Of a DNA stretch of 64,000 nt, positions 47,370 to 58,574 are shown piece by piece. The first letter of the stretch is position 1, and every line of letters starts with the position of its first letter. The notes under the pieces are model-generated. The model was not told the DNA's origin. It made no database searches and was given only the letters and a program-made list of their open reading frames with translations. Source of the stretch: Icerya purchasi (lineage: Eukaryota > Arthropoda > Insecta > Hemiptera > Monophlebidae); assembly GCA_039619475.1 (NCBI GenBank), contig CM077116.1:31259183-31323182 (forward strand), written 5' to 3'. Made by a program: the position numbers and the translations under genes.

Positions 47370-47669
47370 ATTAACATACTATTTTACTCTAGATGAAAAT
47401 ATTATTATTATTCAAATGGCAAATTTAATACAAAGTAAACATTTGCATAATGTATTTCCTAATTTAGACATTGTGGCGTTTAGAGAATTTATCTTTCATT
47501 ATGTTAAACAAACTGCTGAGCAGAACGCTCCTTTCCTGCAATGAAAAGAATTAAAAATTTGTTCAGATCAACAATATCTCACCAAAAGTTAAATGATTTA
47601 TCTATGTTATTTATTGAAAAACAGTTAGTAAAGAATTAAAATTTTGATGATATAATAAAGATTTCTTTG
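47370..47669 (+). pseudogene. hAT transposase C-terminal relic
   Basis: The first frame gives ENIIIIQMANLIQSKHLHNV then FPNLDIVAFREF, the block before the hAT dimerisation domain. After a frameshift it continues RIKNLFRSTISHQKLNDLSM, LFIEKQLVKN, stop, NFDDIIK, matching the usual LIKN.LRST.S...L..L..LSIE..... (N/D)(F/Y)DD.I.DFA. Only about 95 codons survive. It is cut at its 3' end by the SINE at 47,670. It is a different copy from the hAT element at 14.5-18.3 kb. Confidence 0.8.
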
Positions 47670-47794
47670 ATACCCAATTATTTCAGGCTGGGTAAACTTG
47701 GGAACGACTTCAATTCGGAACAAAACAAGTTTAGAACCCGTAACCTCTGGTTTGGTAGCCAAGCGCCTTAACCACTAGGCTACCGTGCTACTAT
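47670..47794 (-). mobile_element. tRNA-derived SINE, copy 2
   Basis: Minus strand: GGTAGCCTAGTGGTTAAGGC, GCTTGGCTACCAAACC, GGTTACGGGTTCTAAACTTG, ending AGCCTGGGTATCAAAG-like after CCTGAAATAATTGG. The A box TAGCCTAGTGG is close to consensus and the B box GGGTTCTAAAC is one or two changes off. This copy is longer and better preserved than copy 1. It sits immediately after the hAT relic. Confidence 0.85.
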
Positions 47795-47939
47795 CCCTCT
47801 TATTACTCATTAAAAATCGATTAATAAAATTAAATTTGAATGCACCAGAAGGACCAGTAATAATATTAATAGTAGCGAAGCAAAAAATAAAACTAAAAAA
47901 TTTACAAAATTGTAAGAAATTTATAAAAGAAAAATAAAA

Positions 47940-49700
47940 GTTAACAAAAAAGTACTAAATATTGTCAGTTTAAATGTTAGATCATTAAAAAAGAGTAATG
48001 AGAATTTAATGAAATTGATGAACACACTTAAAAAATTAAAAACTGATATAATAAGTCTGTCGGAGGGAAAAGAACAGGATTAATATGATAGTGACTAAAA
48101 AAGATAATTTATTGTACTATGAACGTTATGTAGGCAATAATAAAGAACGCAAAGGTGTAGGTTTTATTATAAATCGATACTGAAAAAATAAATTATTAGA
48201 ATTTAAGGGAGTTTCGGGTAGAATAGCCATATCAAAAATTTGTATAAATACAGCGAATAGAAATAACCTTTAACCATAATTTAAGCTTTATTGCTTGCAA
48301 CAACTACAGATAGTGAAGAAAGTGAAAATTTTTATAATCAAATTGTGAATATTTTAAGAAATCGTAAAACTAATTTGAAGGGGAACTTCAACAGTCAGAT
48401 TGGGCAAAGAAATAAAAAGGGACACGGAACGAGGGCCATAGAACTACAGTGTAAGAAATGAAAGGTGGAAACTTGTAAATTTTTGTATGGAACAAAAACT
48501 AAAAATAATAAATACTTTATTTAAGAAAAAGAATGAAAGAAGATGAACATGGATCTCTCCAAATCAAAATTATAAAAATCAAACTGATTACATACTAAAA
48601 TACATAATTCAGGCCTGGATTTAGGGGGGGTCTAGGAGGGCCTGCAGACCCGGGTCCCGCCTTATAAAAGGGCCTCCAAGAAACACCCACTTTCGACATG
48701 CAATAAAAAAATAATCTATCATTTGTCATATACATCAACTTCTTTCAAAATAAATAGAATTAACTTTACAGGAGCATAAGCATTTTTTAATACATTTATT
48801 TGTTAATAATTTTGTATCCATTTGTATTTCCTCCTAGAGGAGGAAACTTCGTAATAGTAAAATTTCGAGTTTCGTAAAAACCTACTAGAAATTTGTTTTA
48901 AGGTATAACGAATCGGAATCTACGTTTTTAGGAAATGTCTCTATGAATGTGTGTGCGTATGTACACGTGCAAACACACGCAAACACACTATCCTTTTATG
49001 CAAACCTTTAGTTAAAATTTACTCAAAAATTCATTGTTTAAAATTATACATATTTTTTTTTTTGGCATCGAAAATTCTACCCATTGTCTGTATGATATTT
49101 AGTTTTGTTTACATTAATAATTATATGTTAATTTGGGAATTCAAAATAATATAATTTCAATTTTTAAACGGATCACTAATATTTCCATAGCCCCGAGCTT
49201 ATCACACACTTAATCCCTTATTTTGCACAGAACTATACAACAAAAAGGATTTGAATATATTTGTGACAGAAAATGTAGTAATAAATTAGGAACCCATTAC
49301 TAGTATCAGATGTAGAAAACGTGGTGACTAAGTTAAAAATAAATAAAGCACTAGGAGCTGATAAAATAAGAAATGAACAATTTGAGTTTGTGGAGAACTA
49401 TTTGATAAAAAGTTTAGTTATATCATTAAACAAAATTCTGGAGGAACAAAAAATCTCTTTCAAATGAAACTACACAAAAAAGTAAATCCCTATGATATCA
49501 ACAATTTTTTCCAAGATAATAAAAAGAGAATTAAAAATAGTTTAAACTAACAATATCAATTCAACAGGTGTGTTTTAGGAAAGGTTTCTTTATCACAGAT
49601 CACTTATTTATTGTAAATCAAATCATAAAAAAATCAAGAGAATTCCAAAAAGTAGTATGCTTAACTTTTACTAACTACTTTTAAGCATTTGGCGACTCCT
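47940..49700 (+). pseudogene. Non-LTR element, endonuclease and RT start, interrupted
   Basis: From 47,955 it reads NIVSLNVRSLKKSNENLMKL and LKTDIISLSE, then YYERYVGNNKERKGVGFII, GVSGRIAISKICINTANR, QALLLATTTDSEESENFYNQ, LKGNFNSQIG (usual GDFNA.IG) and MNMDLSKSKL-like in shifted frame (usual RWTWISPNG..NEIDYI). This is an apurinic-like endonuclease. At 48,610 foreign sequence starts. From about 49,290 the LINE resumes with PLLVSDVENVVTKLKINKAL, GADKIRNEQFEFVENYL and, further on, ITDHLFIVNQIIKKSREF. Many stops are present. It is the same broad class as the LINEs at 52 and 58 kb. Confidence 0.8.
48610..49260. mobile_element. Insert within the LINE, hAT-like left end
   Basis: Begins CAGGCCTGGATTTAGGGG and continues with G-rich, then CCCGGGTCCCGCC and GGGCCTCC, a left-end layout seen in many hAT elements. 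A matching right end and an 8-bp duplication were not found. GCCCCGAGCTTATCAC near 49,185 is a possible decayed right end. Contains a 67-codon Cys-rich frame of no recognised family. Confidence 0.4.
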
Positions 49701-50217
49701 TTTAGCATAAATATTAACTTACTCTATAAAGTTAATTATCAATAAAAAATACATATATATTTCATTAATTGTAGTGCTTGTGTACAATGAAGATATTTTA
49801 CTCTAATTACAAACAAACTAAATGCATTTTGAAGAATTTCAATCGTTAAAACCAAATTAAAATAGTTACTCAAACATTATTATAACTCACTTCTGTGTAG
49901 AAATTGATTTAAATTATCACATTAGTTGTACTGAAAAAAAAAACGGATAGTAAAATATTAAAGTAAAATTAATGAAATATGTATATAAACAATTTAAAAA
50001 AAAATATAAATGATTTCTCTATTCTACTTTATATGTTCAATGTATATAATTTTGTTAATTTTACATGCCAAATTTTGATTTATATTGTTATTTTTATAAG
50101 ATCTTCACTGTAAATATTGCTTCCAAAATCATTGTCAACTTTAATAAAATATAATCTACAAATAAATTTCAATATTATAACTAAGGCAATCTCTGAAATG
50201 TTATCATATGAGACCAA
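49701..50217. other. No gene recognised
   Basis: AT-rich spacer between LINE relic and MITE-like element. Confidence 0.45.
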
Positions 50218-50745
50218 CAGGGCTTGAAAGCCGAATAATAAAACGGCTTATGTGCTTAAAAAATACGGCTTAACCTTTCAGCTTTCGGTTTACAAAATTA
50301 ATTTCAATAGAAGTTAATTAAAATCGTTTACTAATTACTATGCATCAAACTATTAAGATTTAAGAGTTACTATTGAAACTTCAGCTTTTTTCTTTATGCA
50401 CCAAAATAAAAGTTTTTAAAAACAATTTCTTATGCAAATAATTATGTCAAAAATTCAAAATCAAGAAATTTTAAATTTGTAAAACACTGATATCAAAAAT
50501 ATTTTGATTCTTCAATTAATTTTATTTGTAGAGATAGTGATGTATTTAAAAAAAAAGCTTAAGCCGAATATAAAGCTTAATTTAGTTTTTATAAAAATAC
50601 AGCTTAAGCTTTCGTCTTTCGGCTGTTTAAATTTTGAATATAGCTTAAGTTTCAGGTTTTTAGCTTATGGAAATTAAAATATGGCTTTTGGATTAAGCTT
50701 ATGACATCTAAAAATGATTGGCTTTCGGCTGGCTTTCAAGCCTTG
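50218..50745. mobile_element. MITE-like element, 528 bp, inverted ends
   Basis: The left end CAGGGCTTGAAAGCCGAATA and the reverse complement of the right end, CAAGGCTTGAAAGCCAGCCG, are inverted copies. The interior has no open frame and repeats CGGCTT/AAGCCG and AAGCTTAAGC-type motifs. A clear target duplication was not found (flanks GACCAAC and GACCGTA share four leading bases). Probably a non-autonomous DNA transposon, superfamily unknown. Confidence 0.6.
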
Positions 50746-51591
50746 ACCGTAAGTAATATTGTGATTGAAATTGAAAATTATATTATTAAAAGGACTCAGA
50801 GAAATACTGTAAAAAACAGTTTTCATAAAGGCTAAATTTTTAATATTTCATTAAAGCGCTTATAATTCATTTTCTTTTTGTCGAAGATTAATGTTTAAAT
50901 GGAATCAGTTATTGATTATATTTTTTCGTTCCTTTCCTTTTTTTTTAAGATGGTTTATAACAAATACGAATATACAAGCAGTATTTGTAAAAATCTACAA
51001 ATTACACAAACCCAGTTATAAACCAGTTTTAAAAATACATAAGAAAATAAAGTCTGAATTTAGTTGCAACAATCGTAAACAATATAATGACTGTATGTAA
51101 AGATAAAATATGCCTCGAACACATCAAATTATTGCGATATTATCGTGCGATATAATCGCATGTTTGAACATAAAATCTTGTTAGGTAACTTGTAAAACTT
51201 GCCATTCTAAAAATCCAAATAAAAAGTTCCGGTATGTGAAATGAAAAATTCTTATGATCTATGAAATTTGATACTTATTAATGGTTTTAAAATAACTAGT
51301 AAAATTTTATAAAAATGGATCATCGTATAAAAATTAAAAGCTCGTAAGTTACGTATAATGTTAATATGTAAGGTTTTTAAAATATGCGTTTTTACAGTAA
51401 ACGCGTTAAAACTTTATCACAGTAACATTTAACAAAAATTTTTTTGAATACGATTGGTTACTCTATGATATGTTTAATAGATCTTTTGAAATTGGTTAAC
51501 ACATAACAATACTGTGTGTATTATTGAAATGTGCTGTTTTATTTAAGTTATTTAGTTTTGTAAAAATTATTCAGACTTGATAATTTTTTAG
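50746..51591. other. Presumed TBL3-like intron or upstream region
   Basis: AT-rich. It should include the intron that ends at the acceptor TAATTTTTTAG (51,591). No first exon was found. Confidence 0.4.
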
Positions 51592-51643
51592 GTTCGTTAA
51601 CGAAACTATTCATAAAGAATTCTATACTGGCGGTAATGTGCAG
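51592..51643 (+). CDS. Tbl3: TBL3/UTP13-like WD40 protein, micro-exon
   Basis: A 52-bp exon between acceptor TAATTTTTTAG and donor GTGCAG/GTATAC. After one base completing an upstream codon, 17 codons read FVNETIHKEFYTGGNVQ. FYTGG.(V/I)Q is the conserved N-terminal block of TBL3/UTP13, just before the first WD40 repeat. It ends in phase 0, matching the start of the exon at 57,387. The product is a nucleolar tandem-WD40 subunit of the UTP-B part of the SSU processome, needed for 18S rRNA maturation. The exon with the initiation codon is not identified; it must end two bases into a codon. Recognition is from remembered family sequence. Confidence 0.8.
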
Positions 51644-52229
51644 GTATACTTTTATAATTTAAATTTTAGCTTAAGAGATCTATTTTCGAAATGTTTATTA
51701 ATTCTTATAATTCAGTTCTTGCATAATGTGAAAATGAATCATGTCAAATATTGTTTTTTTTTTGTGTTTAAATTCTTTTTTAAGCGTAATTTAAATTATG
51801 CGCATGTAATAGCCTCATTTCAGGTTATATTTAAGAGAAAGGAGATATTTTTTAAGTATTTTGTATTACACAATTAAACTTGAAAGAAAAATATTGATTT
51901 AAATTAATAAATGGTTTGTAAAGTAACGAGCTGTTAAAACAACATCAATATTAAAGCGCGTGAAATATAATTTACATTTTACAGGATCATTTAATATTTA
52001 TATCGTTGTAATAGTCTATATCCTCTTCACGTACCGTTATGGACGGTATACATAATACCTTTTCGTCGTGGAAAATTTAATGAAATCAGTCAGCCAAACC
52101 AACTGCTATTTTACGTACACAACCTTTAACAACATTAAATAAATCTTTGGGGTACACTTGTGTGGGCGCCACTGTAGAGAGCGGTTTTTATGTGTACTCT
52201 TTTACCAATTACCTATAGTCTTTTTTTAA

Positions 52230-53400
52230 AAATATATATATATCAAAGAAACTAAGTGATAATACTAAAGCTTTACTCCAACTTAAATTCGGTTACTGCA
52301 CAGTGGATCATCTGCAAACCAATAGAACTCTGTTGTAAACCTGTGAGGAGTACAACATTCGACTCTGTATAGCATTTATGGATTATGCTCGGTAGAAATA
52401 TGGGTTGCGCTGAAGTAAATATATAATTTTTGAATCAAAGTAGTGTCATATCATTAAAATTATCAGAACAATGTATGAATCTGCTTACATGAAAGTTAAA
52501 CTATTGAAGCGAACTGCGGAAATACCTCTAAAAAGAGGTAGGCATCAAGGCAATACTACTTCGCCAAAGTTATTTGCAGCAGCCTTGGAAGGCGTGTTCA
52601 GAAAACTAAACTGGTATTCACGAAACGGAGAAAAACTTAATCATCTAAGATTCGCAGATGACACCGTCATACTGAACAGCGATCCAAGAGAGTTACCAAC
52701 TATGTTGAATGACCGTAAAATTGAGTCTGATAAAATAGGTTTAAAAATAAATATACGGGAAACAAAAGTAATGGCAAACAACACGAACGATATATCAATA
52801 ACGTTAAATGGGGAGAACATCGACCAAGTAAATCGGTACATTTATCTAGAACGGGAAATAACTACAGGCAGAAGGAAATCATACAAGGGGAGGTACGTAG
52901 AGAATATCTCTAGCATGGGTGGCGTTCGGGAAGTTATCTAACGTATTCCGGAATAATGAGATACTGAACAACTTGAAGTGTAAACTTTATAACCAATGTC
53001 TTGCTAGTATTAACATACGAAGCCAAAGCATAGAGCCTTACAAAGCATATAATCCGGAAGATCAGGAAAACGCAAACAGCACATGAAAGAATTATACTTA
53101 AAATTGGACTAAAAGATAATATAATTAGTTGGATCAGAGAGCAGACAAAATTGATGGATGCAGTGGAACAAATAGCAAAGTTAAAATGGGCGTGAATGTG
53201 TTGTACGTAGAGATGATATCAGGCGGATAAAACATCTGCAGTAGTACCCATTAAATTCTAAAAGAAAAAGAGGTAGAATATTGTGCAAATTGCAGGAATC
53301 AAGTGGATCCGAGTTGCGCAAAATAGGAATCATTGGAAAAGTCTGGAACTTGCCTAGTAGCAGTGGATTGATATAGGCATAACGTGATATATTTGCGTGT
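52230..53400 (+). pseudogene. Non-LTR retrotransposon RT and C-terminal region
   Basis: Frame-shifted start (about 52,300) reads TVDHLQTNRTLL, CEEYNIRLCIAFMDYAR (motif A region). Then comes an open stretch, 52,471-52,941: MYESAYMKVKL, IPLKRGRHQGNTTSPKLFAA (motif B; usual GVRQGD..SPKLF, so the G-V-R-Q-G core is altered), LRFADDTVIL (motif C intact), KIGLKINIRETKVM and VNRYIYLEREIT. Downstream pieces continue KLSNVFRNNEILNNLKCKLY, KQTKLMDAVEQIAKLKW-like and IKWIRVAQNRNHWKSLELA near 53,300-53,365, the usual 3' end. It sits in the TBL3-like intron in the same orientation as the gene. Decayed. Confidence 0.83.
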
Positions 53401-54566
53401 GTGTGACTGGATCCATTAAAATGAGACCTTTCGTCCGAAAAATCGATCTTCACTTTTTTGGCGATTCTTATAGAAAAAAATACGCTCTTTTCAATAAAAT
53501 AACTCCTAGGTTTCTACGTTTAATATTTAATTTTCAAATTAATTTTAAAAAAGAACATGATTGAAAAAACAATAAAATAGTGTAAAGTGTTATTTTTTGC
53601 AATAAATTCCTTTTCTTATGGCGCTTTTTATTTGGATTGTAACTCTAAGAGTTTTGTGTACCATTCTCACATTTTCCTTTTTTTTTTTACCAGCTTATTA
53701 GTTAATGAAGTCTTCTTTTGGTCTTTTTTAAGCGTGATTTAGTATTTTTTGTGGTTTTTTTTTCATTTTTTTCGGATAATGTGGCTTTTGTTTTGTTTTC
53801 CGATCCCGATTCATCAAAATTTTGCTTTTTTTCGCATTGAAACTGATTTGTTTTTAGGTAGTGGAGCTATATCGTCGGCTTTTGTGACGTCTGAAACTAA
53901 ATCTCGAATGTCATTAAACAAATACTACTGCCTTTCAATAAATAAACCTTTTAGAGTTATAATTTTTGGAGTGAGGAGATCTACAGATTGTAATAAGAGT
54001 TGAAATTTGGTCGTTTCGTCGTTGTCTACGAACTGCTTCGCTCCCACAGAATCTTAGGAAATTATGAAACGATGAAAGCTCGTTATTTTAACTAATAGTT
54101 TGTAAAATTGTTTCATATAGCTAGCCCAGTTGTACTAAACTGCATTTTCAACAGAGATAGGTTTATTATGATCCGAAGAAGATGAGATAGTAACACATTT
54201 CACTACATATTCGTGAAAGTCGATGTTACTTACGGTATATTTTGACTTGAATATGTCAAAGTACCTGTCAGGTGAGAATTTGGTATGACCCCTAAGGGGG
54301 AAATTTAATGATATTGTTTTTTGTAGTCTTTTGGCTACTCGTCACATTAAGTATCCAGGAACAGTATTATTTTTATCTGTAAAAACAGAATTGAGATGAT
54401 GGATAGGAAAGAGTAAGTGGAAGAGTGGCCGTCGTGACAACGTGCGAGTGGACCGCTACCGAAGGTCACAACAGCGCGTAGTTAGCCAATATGAGGTTGT
54501 TTTGTTTAACAGCTGTTTTTTCGAAGACTTCTTTTCGGACGATAGGTCCCTTTTAATAGACCAGGT

Positions 54567-54591
54567 CATATATATATATATATATATATAT
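54567..54591. repeat. (AT)n microsatellite
   Basis: About twelve AT dinucleotides between CAGGTC and TTGTTTT. Confidence 0.93.
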
Positions 54592-55689
54592 TGTTTTAAA
54601 TTGACTTTCCGCTATCAATTACTGTTTTGCGGCTCCAGTCGTTAGTTTTCTACGTCTTACAAATTCAGCCCCTCGCAGAAAAATTTGAAAACTCGAGGGA
54701 AAATTTTTTTTTTTTCGAAAGGGAAAAACAAAAAAAACCTTTGCGAAGATGGCTAGATATTTTCTCTTTCGAAAGACTATAATCCGCGGGCGCCAGTGAC
54801 ACAATATGTCACAATGTGAACCGCTCTCGGTCGAGGTTAGGCTTTTTTCTTGGAAAATAAACTATTTTTTTTTTGGTATATTGGTCGAAGAAAACACGAT
54901 GATTTCAGAACAAAAAACAAATATTCGCCTGTGCCGCAGTACCTCTCCGCATGGAAGATTTCACGGTGTATCACCACGTGTTCATATATATACTCGTATA
55001 AAAAAAAAACGATGAAATACATAAACGCATATATTATTGTAAATTTGTACGGAAGAAATAACATGAACAAAACATAGATCCCGGCTAAATTTGTTTTGAA
55101 TTCTTTTTTTTTTTATTTATTTTTTTGCTATAAAATCAAAAAAACAAAAGAACGGTTAGCCAAACGGTATGGCTCCGAAATTGCGTGATACACGGCAATA
55201 CGGCGATGCGGACTAGAATATATCAAATCGCGACACACGGCGTTGCGTTAATTAGCCTAACAAGAACGGTAACCAAACGACTACGATCGGAGAATATTAA
55301 TTCAACACGATCGGTATGATACGAGAAGATATCGCTATATAATTAACGGTTAACTTAATTGATAAGGCTATTATCATCACATATATGCTATAATGCCTAA
55401 TTCTTCTTCTCTCGCGGCTCACGCTGCCGACAGACGTTACCCTGCTGTCGCAGGCCGCACACACCAAGGCTTTCACACAACCCTAACATTACCTTAACAC
55501 TACACGTGCCGAAAATTCGACCGAAATCAGAAATTACAAAGTCTGTGGTGTAAACATCCCGGCTGTATTCTCCGCCGACAACGAACAAATGCGATGATGC
55601 CGAGAGATCGAAAATTAATGATTTTAACCAGAGAATAATTTCTAGCTCAACATCATAGCTAGATAGCGCCATAAATACCGAATCCTTAT

Positions 55690-55691
<2 letters not shown>

Positions 55692-55748
<57 letters not shown>

Positions 55749-55780
55749 TATATATATATAGATACACATACACATATATA
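55692..55780. repeat. (AT)n with short (CA)n, compound microsatellite
   Basis: About 24 AT dinucleotides (55,692-55,740), then CACACACA, then further AT and ACATATA stretches to about 55,780. Confidence 0.95.
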
Positions 55781-55821
55781 TTAATTACAACGTAATTCTT
55801 AGGCTACCCCCCATTCAAAAA

Positions 55822-55995
55822 AATGTCCCAATTTTATGTAACGCTAAATGTCCCAAAAAAATGTCCCAATTTTATGCAACGTTTGTTATATTTTGTAGGA
55901 TTTTTGTTATTGTTATTTAAAAAATGTCACAATTTTATGTAATGAAATATGTAACGAAAAATGTAACGAAAAAATGTCTTAATTTTATATAACGG
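55822..55995. repeat. Degenerate AATGTCCCAATTTTATGTAACG repeats
   Basis: Four to five irregular copies of AATGTC(C/A/T)(C/T)AATTTTATGTAACG, with shortened ATGTAACG copies between. Imperfect minisatellite within the intron. Confidence 0.75.
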
Positions 55996-56702
55996 AAGTT
56001 AAATGTTAGAATAGGATTTTTGTGGTTATGTTATTTTTTGTGTGTGTTGATGCCAGTAAGAATTATGTTGTAAATTTTGATAATTTTATACAAAGTATAG
56101 AAGAGAAAGAGACAGAAATGAAAGCAAGAGGGGTCAAGGGGCACAGCCGGTTGCGAGGCCAAAATGGCTGAGTTATATACGTATACATAGATAGATTGTT
56201 TAATACTTTTTGGTTTGAAAATTTTCTAATTATTTGCTTGTAACTACTTTGAATATCCATAATAAAATGGTTTACTCAAATATTAAATCTTTTGCCCAAA
56301 AATAATAACAATACAGAGATTGTAAACGTTTTGAACAGGGATTTCGAGATTTTCCCTTTCGGTGCTTCATTTTGTCCAATCACCATTCACGATCAAAAGC
56401 ATGAACCTTTTTTGCATTTGAAGAAAATGGTCAAAGGGAATGAAGCAAAAGCAAAGAAAAAAGAAATAAACAAGAACCATTATCTGAAACGTAGTAACAA
56501 AGCGCTGTGTCGTATTGAAACAAGTGCCATCATCTAATTTTGTCGTCGAATCGCTGCTATTGGAGTCATTGAATATTAAATCCGCTGCTCAAAAGCAGTG
56601 AGAATATAAAGAACATAAACGTTTTGAACAAAAAGATTTTGAAATTTCTCAGATTAACCAAGTCGTTTGTAAAAAATATAATGTTCCGTATGTTTTTCTA
56701 TT
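55996..56702. other. Intronic, no gene recognised
   Basis: A patch at 56,100-56,165 is GC-richer (GGGGTCAAGGGGCACAGCC). An 81-codon Lys-rich frame (56,292-56,537) has no recognised domain. Confidence 0.4.
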
Positions 56703-56860
56703 CATTGGTCCAACTTCTCTTTTCCGTTATGTAAAGTTGACCATGCAAACATATTGTATCATAGTACTTTGCAGTTAACCCGACTTTATCAAAACTTTGC
56801 CCCTGTGACTTATTTATCGCCATAAAAAACAGCAAACGCCACTGGAAATTGCGAATGTTT
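56703..56860 (-). pseudogene. Helitron/Pif1-type helicase C-terminal scrap
   Basis: On the minus strand it reads MAINKSQGQSFDKVGL, then CLHGQLYIT. These are the SF1B helicase blocks (T/AINK(S/A)QGQ(T/S)..., then the ...HGQLYVALSR block with the arginine finger) as found at the C terminus of Helitron Rep/helicase proteins. The arginine-finger serine-arginine pair is altered. Only about 45 codons survive, with no Rep domain or Helitron end (CTRR) visible. A host Pif1 fragment is less likely because no splice borders flank it. Confidence 0.75.
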
Positions 56861-57386
56861 CTTAATTTTTAATTATTTTTGACTATCCGAATAATATTGA
56901 AATAATTTTCAAATTTTTAAACTAATCGTAGCGCAAAATAAAAATTTGACTGAAATTTTTTTAACACGTAGAGATATTTTTTTTCTCACTTTTCTAGTTG
57001 ATAATGGAATATTCCTAAAAGCATTTCTAGAATATTCATTTATGTTTATTTTATGTTTATTATTGTATTTATAATTTTATTGTTTCTATTAGCTTTTAAC
57101 TGTACTTGTCACTTACAATACATCTAAAACATGTATTTGTTTTTAATGAATTCAAAGTGATAGTAGTAACAATTGCTCCTCTTTACCTAAATGTTGCGCT
57201 TGTGTATGTGTATATTTTTTTTATTGAACACTATAAATACGTTCACTAATCTGAATGTGATGGAGTGAAAAAGTTATGATATGAATAGTACGTACGATTT
57301 GGGAAAGATGAGATGTCTAAATTTAAAACTGAAATGTTTATAAGAATGTAATTGTTTATATACTCAGTAATTTTGTTTTTACTTAG
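56861..57386. other. 3' part of the TBL3-like intron
   Basis: AT-rich, ending in the acceptor at 57,386. No other feature. Confidence 0.5.
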
Positions 57387-57612
57387 TTATCTGAAGATGG
57401 GTTATTGCTTTTGTGTCAATGCCGTAATTATATTACCGTCGTCAATATTAATTCGGGGACAACTATTCAGACCATTCCGCCTAAATCGGATGAATTATGT
57501 GAAGACGATGATAATTTTACCGACGATGTATTAACGTTTACTGCGTCCAATACTTCGGATTTACTTTCAACCGTTCATAAGAGTGGATTGATTAAATTAT
57601 GGAATTGGCGAG
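57387..57612 (+). CDS. Tbl3: TBL3/UTP13-like WD40 protein, exon with first WD repeat
   Basis: The exon is 226 bp (75 codons plus one base), between acceptor TTTTTACTTAG and donor GGCGAG/GTAAAT. It starts in phase 0 with LSEDGLLLLCQCRNYI and continues VVNINSGTTIQTI, an acidic loop (ELCEDDDNFTDD), then VLTFTASNTSDLLSTVHKSG and LIKLWNWR. The order, with the C(Q/V)C and HKSGL.KLW.W blocks, is that of the first WD40 repeat of TBL3/UTP13. Together with the micro-exon it gives about 92 residues of an approximately 800-residue protein. Reading frame intact, with no stops. It exits in phase 1; the next exon was not recognised (see findings). Confidence 0.85.
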
Positions 57613-58574
57613 GTAAATTTTCATCGCATTAAAAATTTTCTTTCTAGGATTATAACTTAATTTCGGTAGGAGTTATTTATTCTCGATGAAATTGTTTAAT
57701 TATTTTCAGCGATTTTTATGTTGACATTTTTATAAATTACGGATTTTTTCTAATGCGGTTAAATATTGAAAAAAAGTCTTTTTCAGTTTTTTATAGAATT
57801 TTTATGAAGATAATGTAATAAAATCTCTTTTATTAAATTTTATAATTGCGAATTTTATCAGAAAAGAGTGTGGCGAATTTCGCTTTATTTTCATTAGGTA
57901 TTTAGAATAAATAGATGTGAATAAAAAACATTCTCTTCGCAATTTTTTCCTTTTAATAACACGTGCCACTATGCATTTTTTATAGCGTATAAAATTCAGT
58001 ATGTTCATATAAATTTATCAATAACAATACATCAGGTCCTATTAATCGGTAACTTTCGCGTTTAAATTACTAATCACGAACATAACTCACCGAATTCAAA
58101 ATAAATAATTTTAAAGAATTATGAGTAGGTATACCATGTAATTTTATCAATGATTTAGTAATCGCCAACTGCTGATGTTGCACTTACATTAGAGATATTA
58201 GAGTAAAGATATCTTGACCAGAATTCAATTAATTATAATTATAAGAATTTTTGATTGCTTAAACAAACAATACGTCTTCGGGTATGTTTTGAATAATGAT
58301 TTATATGTAATTACCATGTATATTTATTATTTTTAAACTCGTAGCTGCTTTATGATCAGCAAATTATAATCAGTTTTATCGTGCACAATTTCTGTATTAC
58401 ATTTAGAATTCTATGTAGAAATCCTTCGCCTAGAAAATTAAACCAATATAAATTTACTTGTAGCACCGGGTTATGGTCTCATAACTGCGAATATTTTAAA
58501 AAATTTATCGAAGAAAGCTGTAACTTTAATAACGTATATATTAAATCGGGTCGGTATCTGGCTAGAATCAAGGT
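57613..58574 (+). other. Presumed TBL3-like intron, no other feature
   Basis: AT-rich sequence after the donor at 57,613, up to the LINE. Confidence 0.5.

Larger units (their letters stand above)
51644..57386 (+). other. Tbl3: TBL3-like intron, 5,743 bp
   Basis: GT at 51,644 and AG at 57,385-57,386 (TTTTGTTTTTACTTAG). Contains a LINE relic, an (AT)n block, degenerate repeats and a Helitron scrap. The remainder (51,644-52,230 and 53,400-55,690) has no recognised gene, although 55,140-55,680 is clearly GC- and CpG-richer, with no product identified. Confidence 0.75.

Noticed and set aside
54806..55077. Three overlapping frames of 69-77 codons on both strands
   Set aside because: No motif, low-complexity composition, and they contradict each other.
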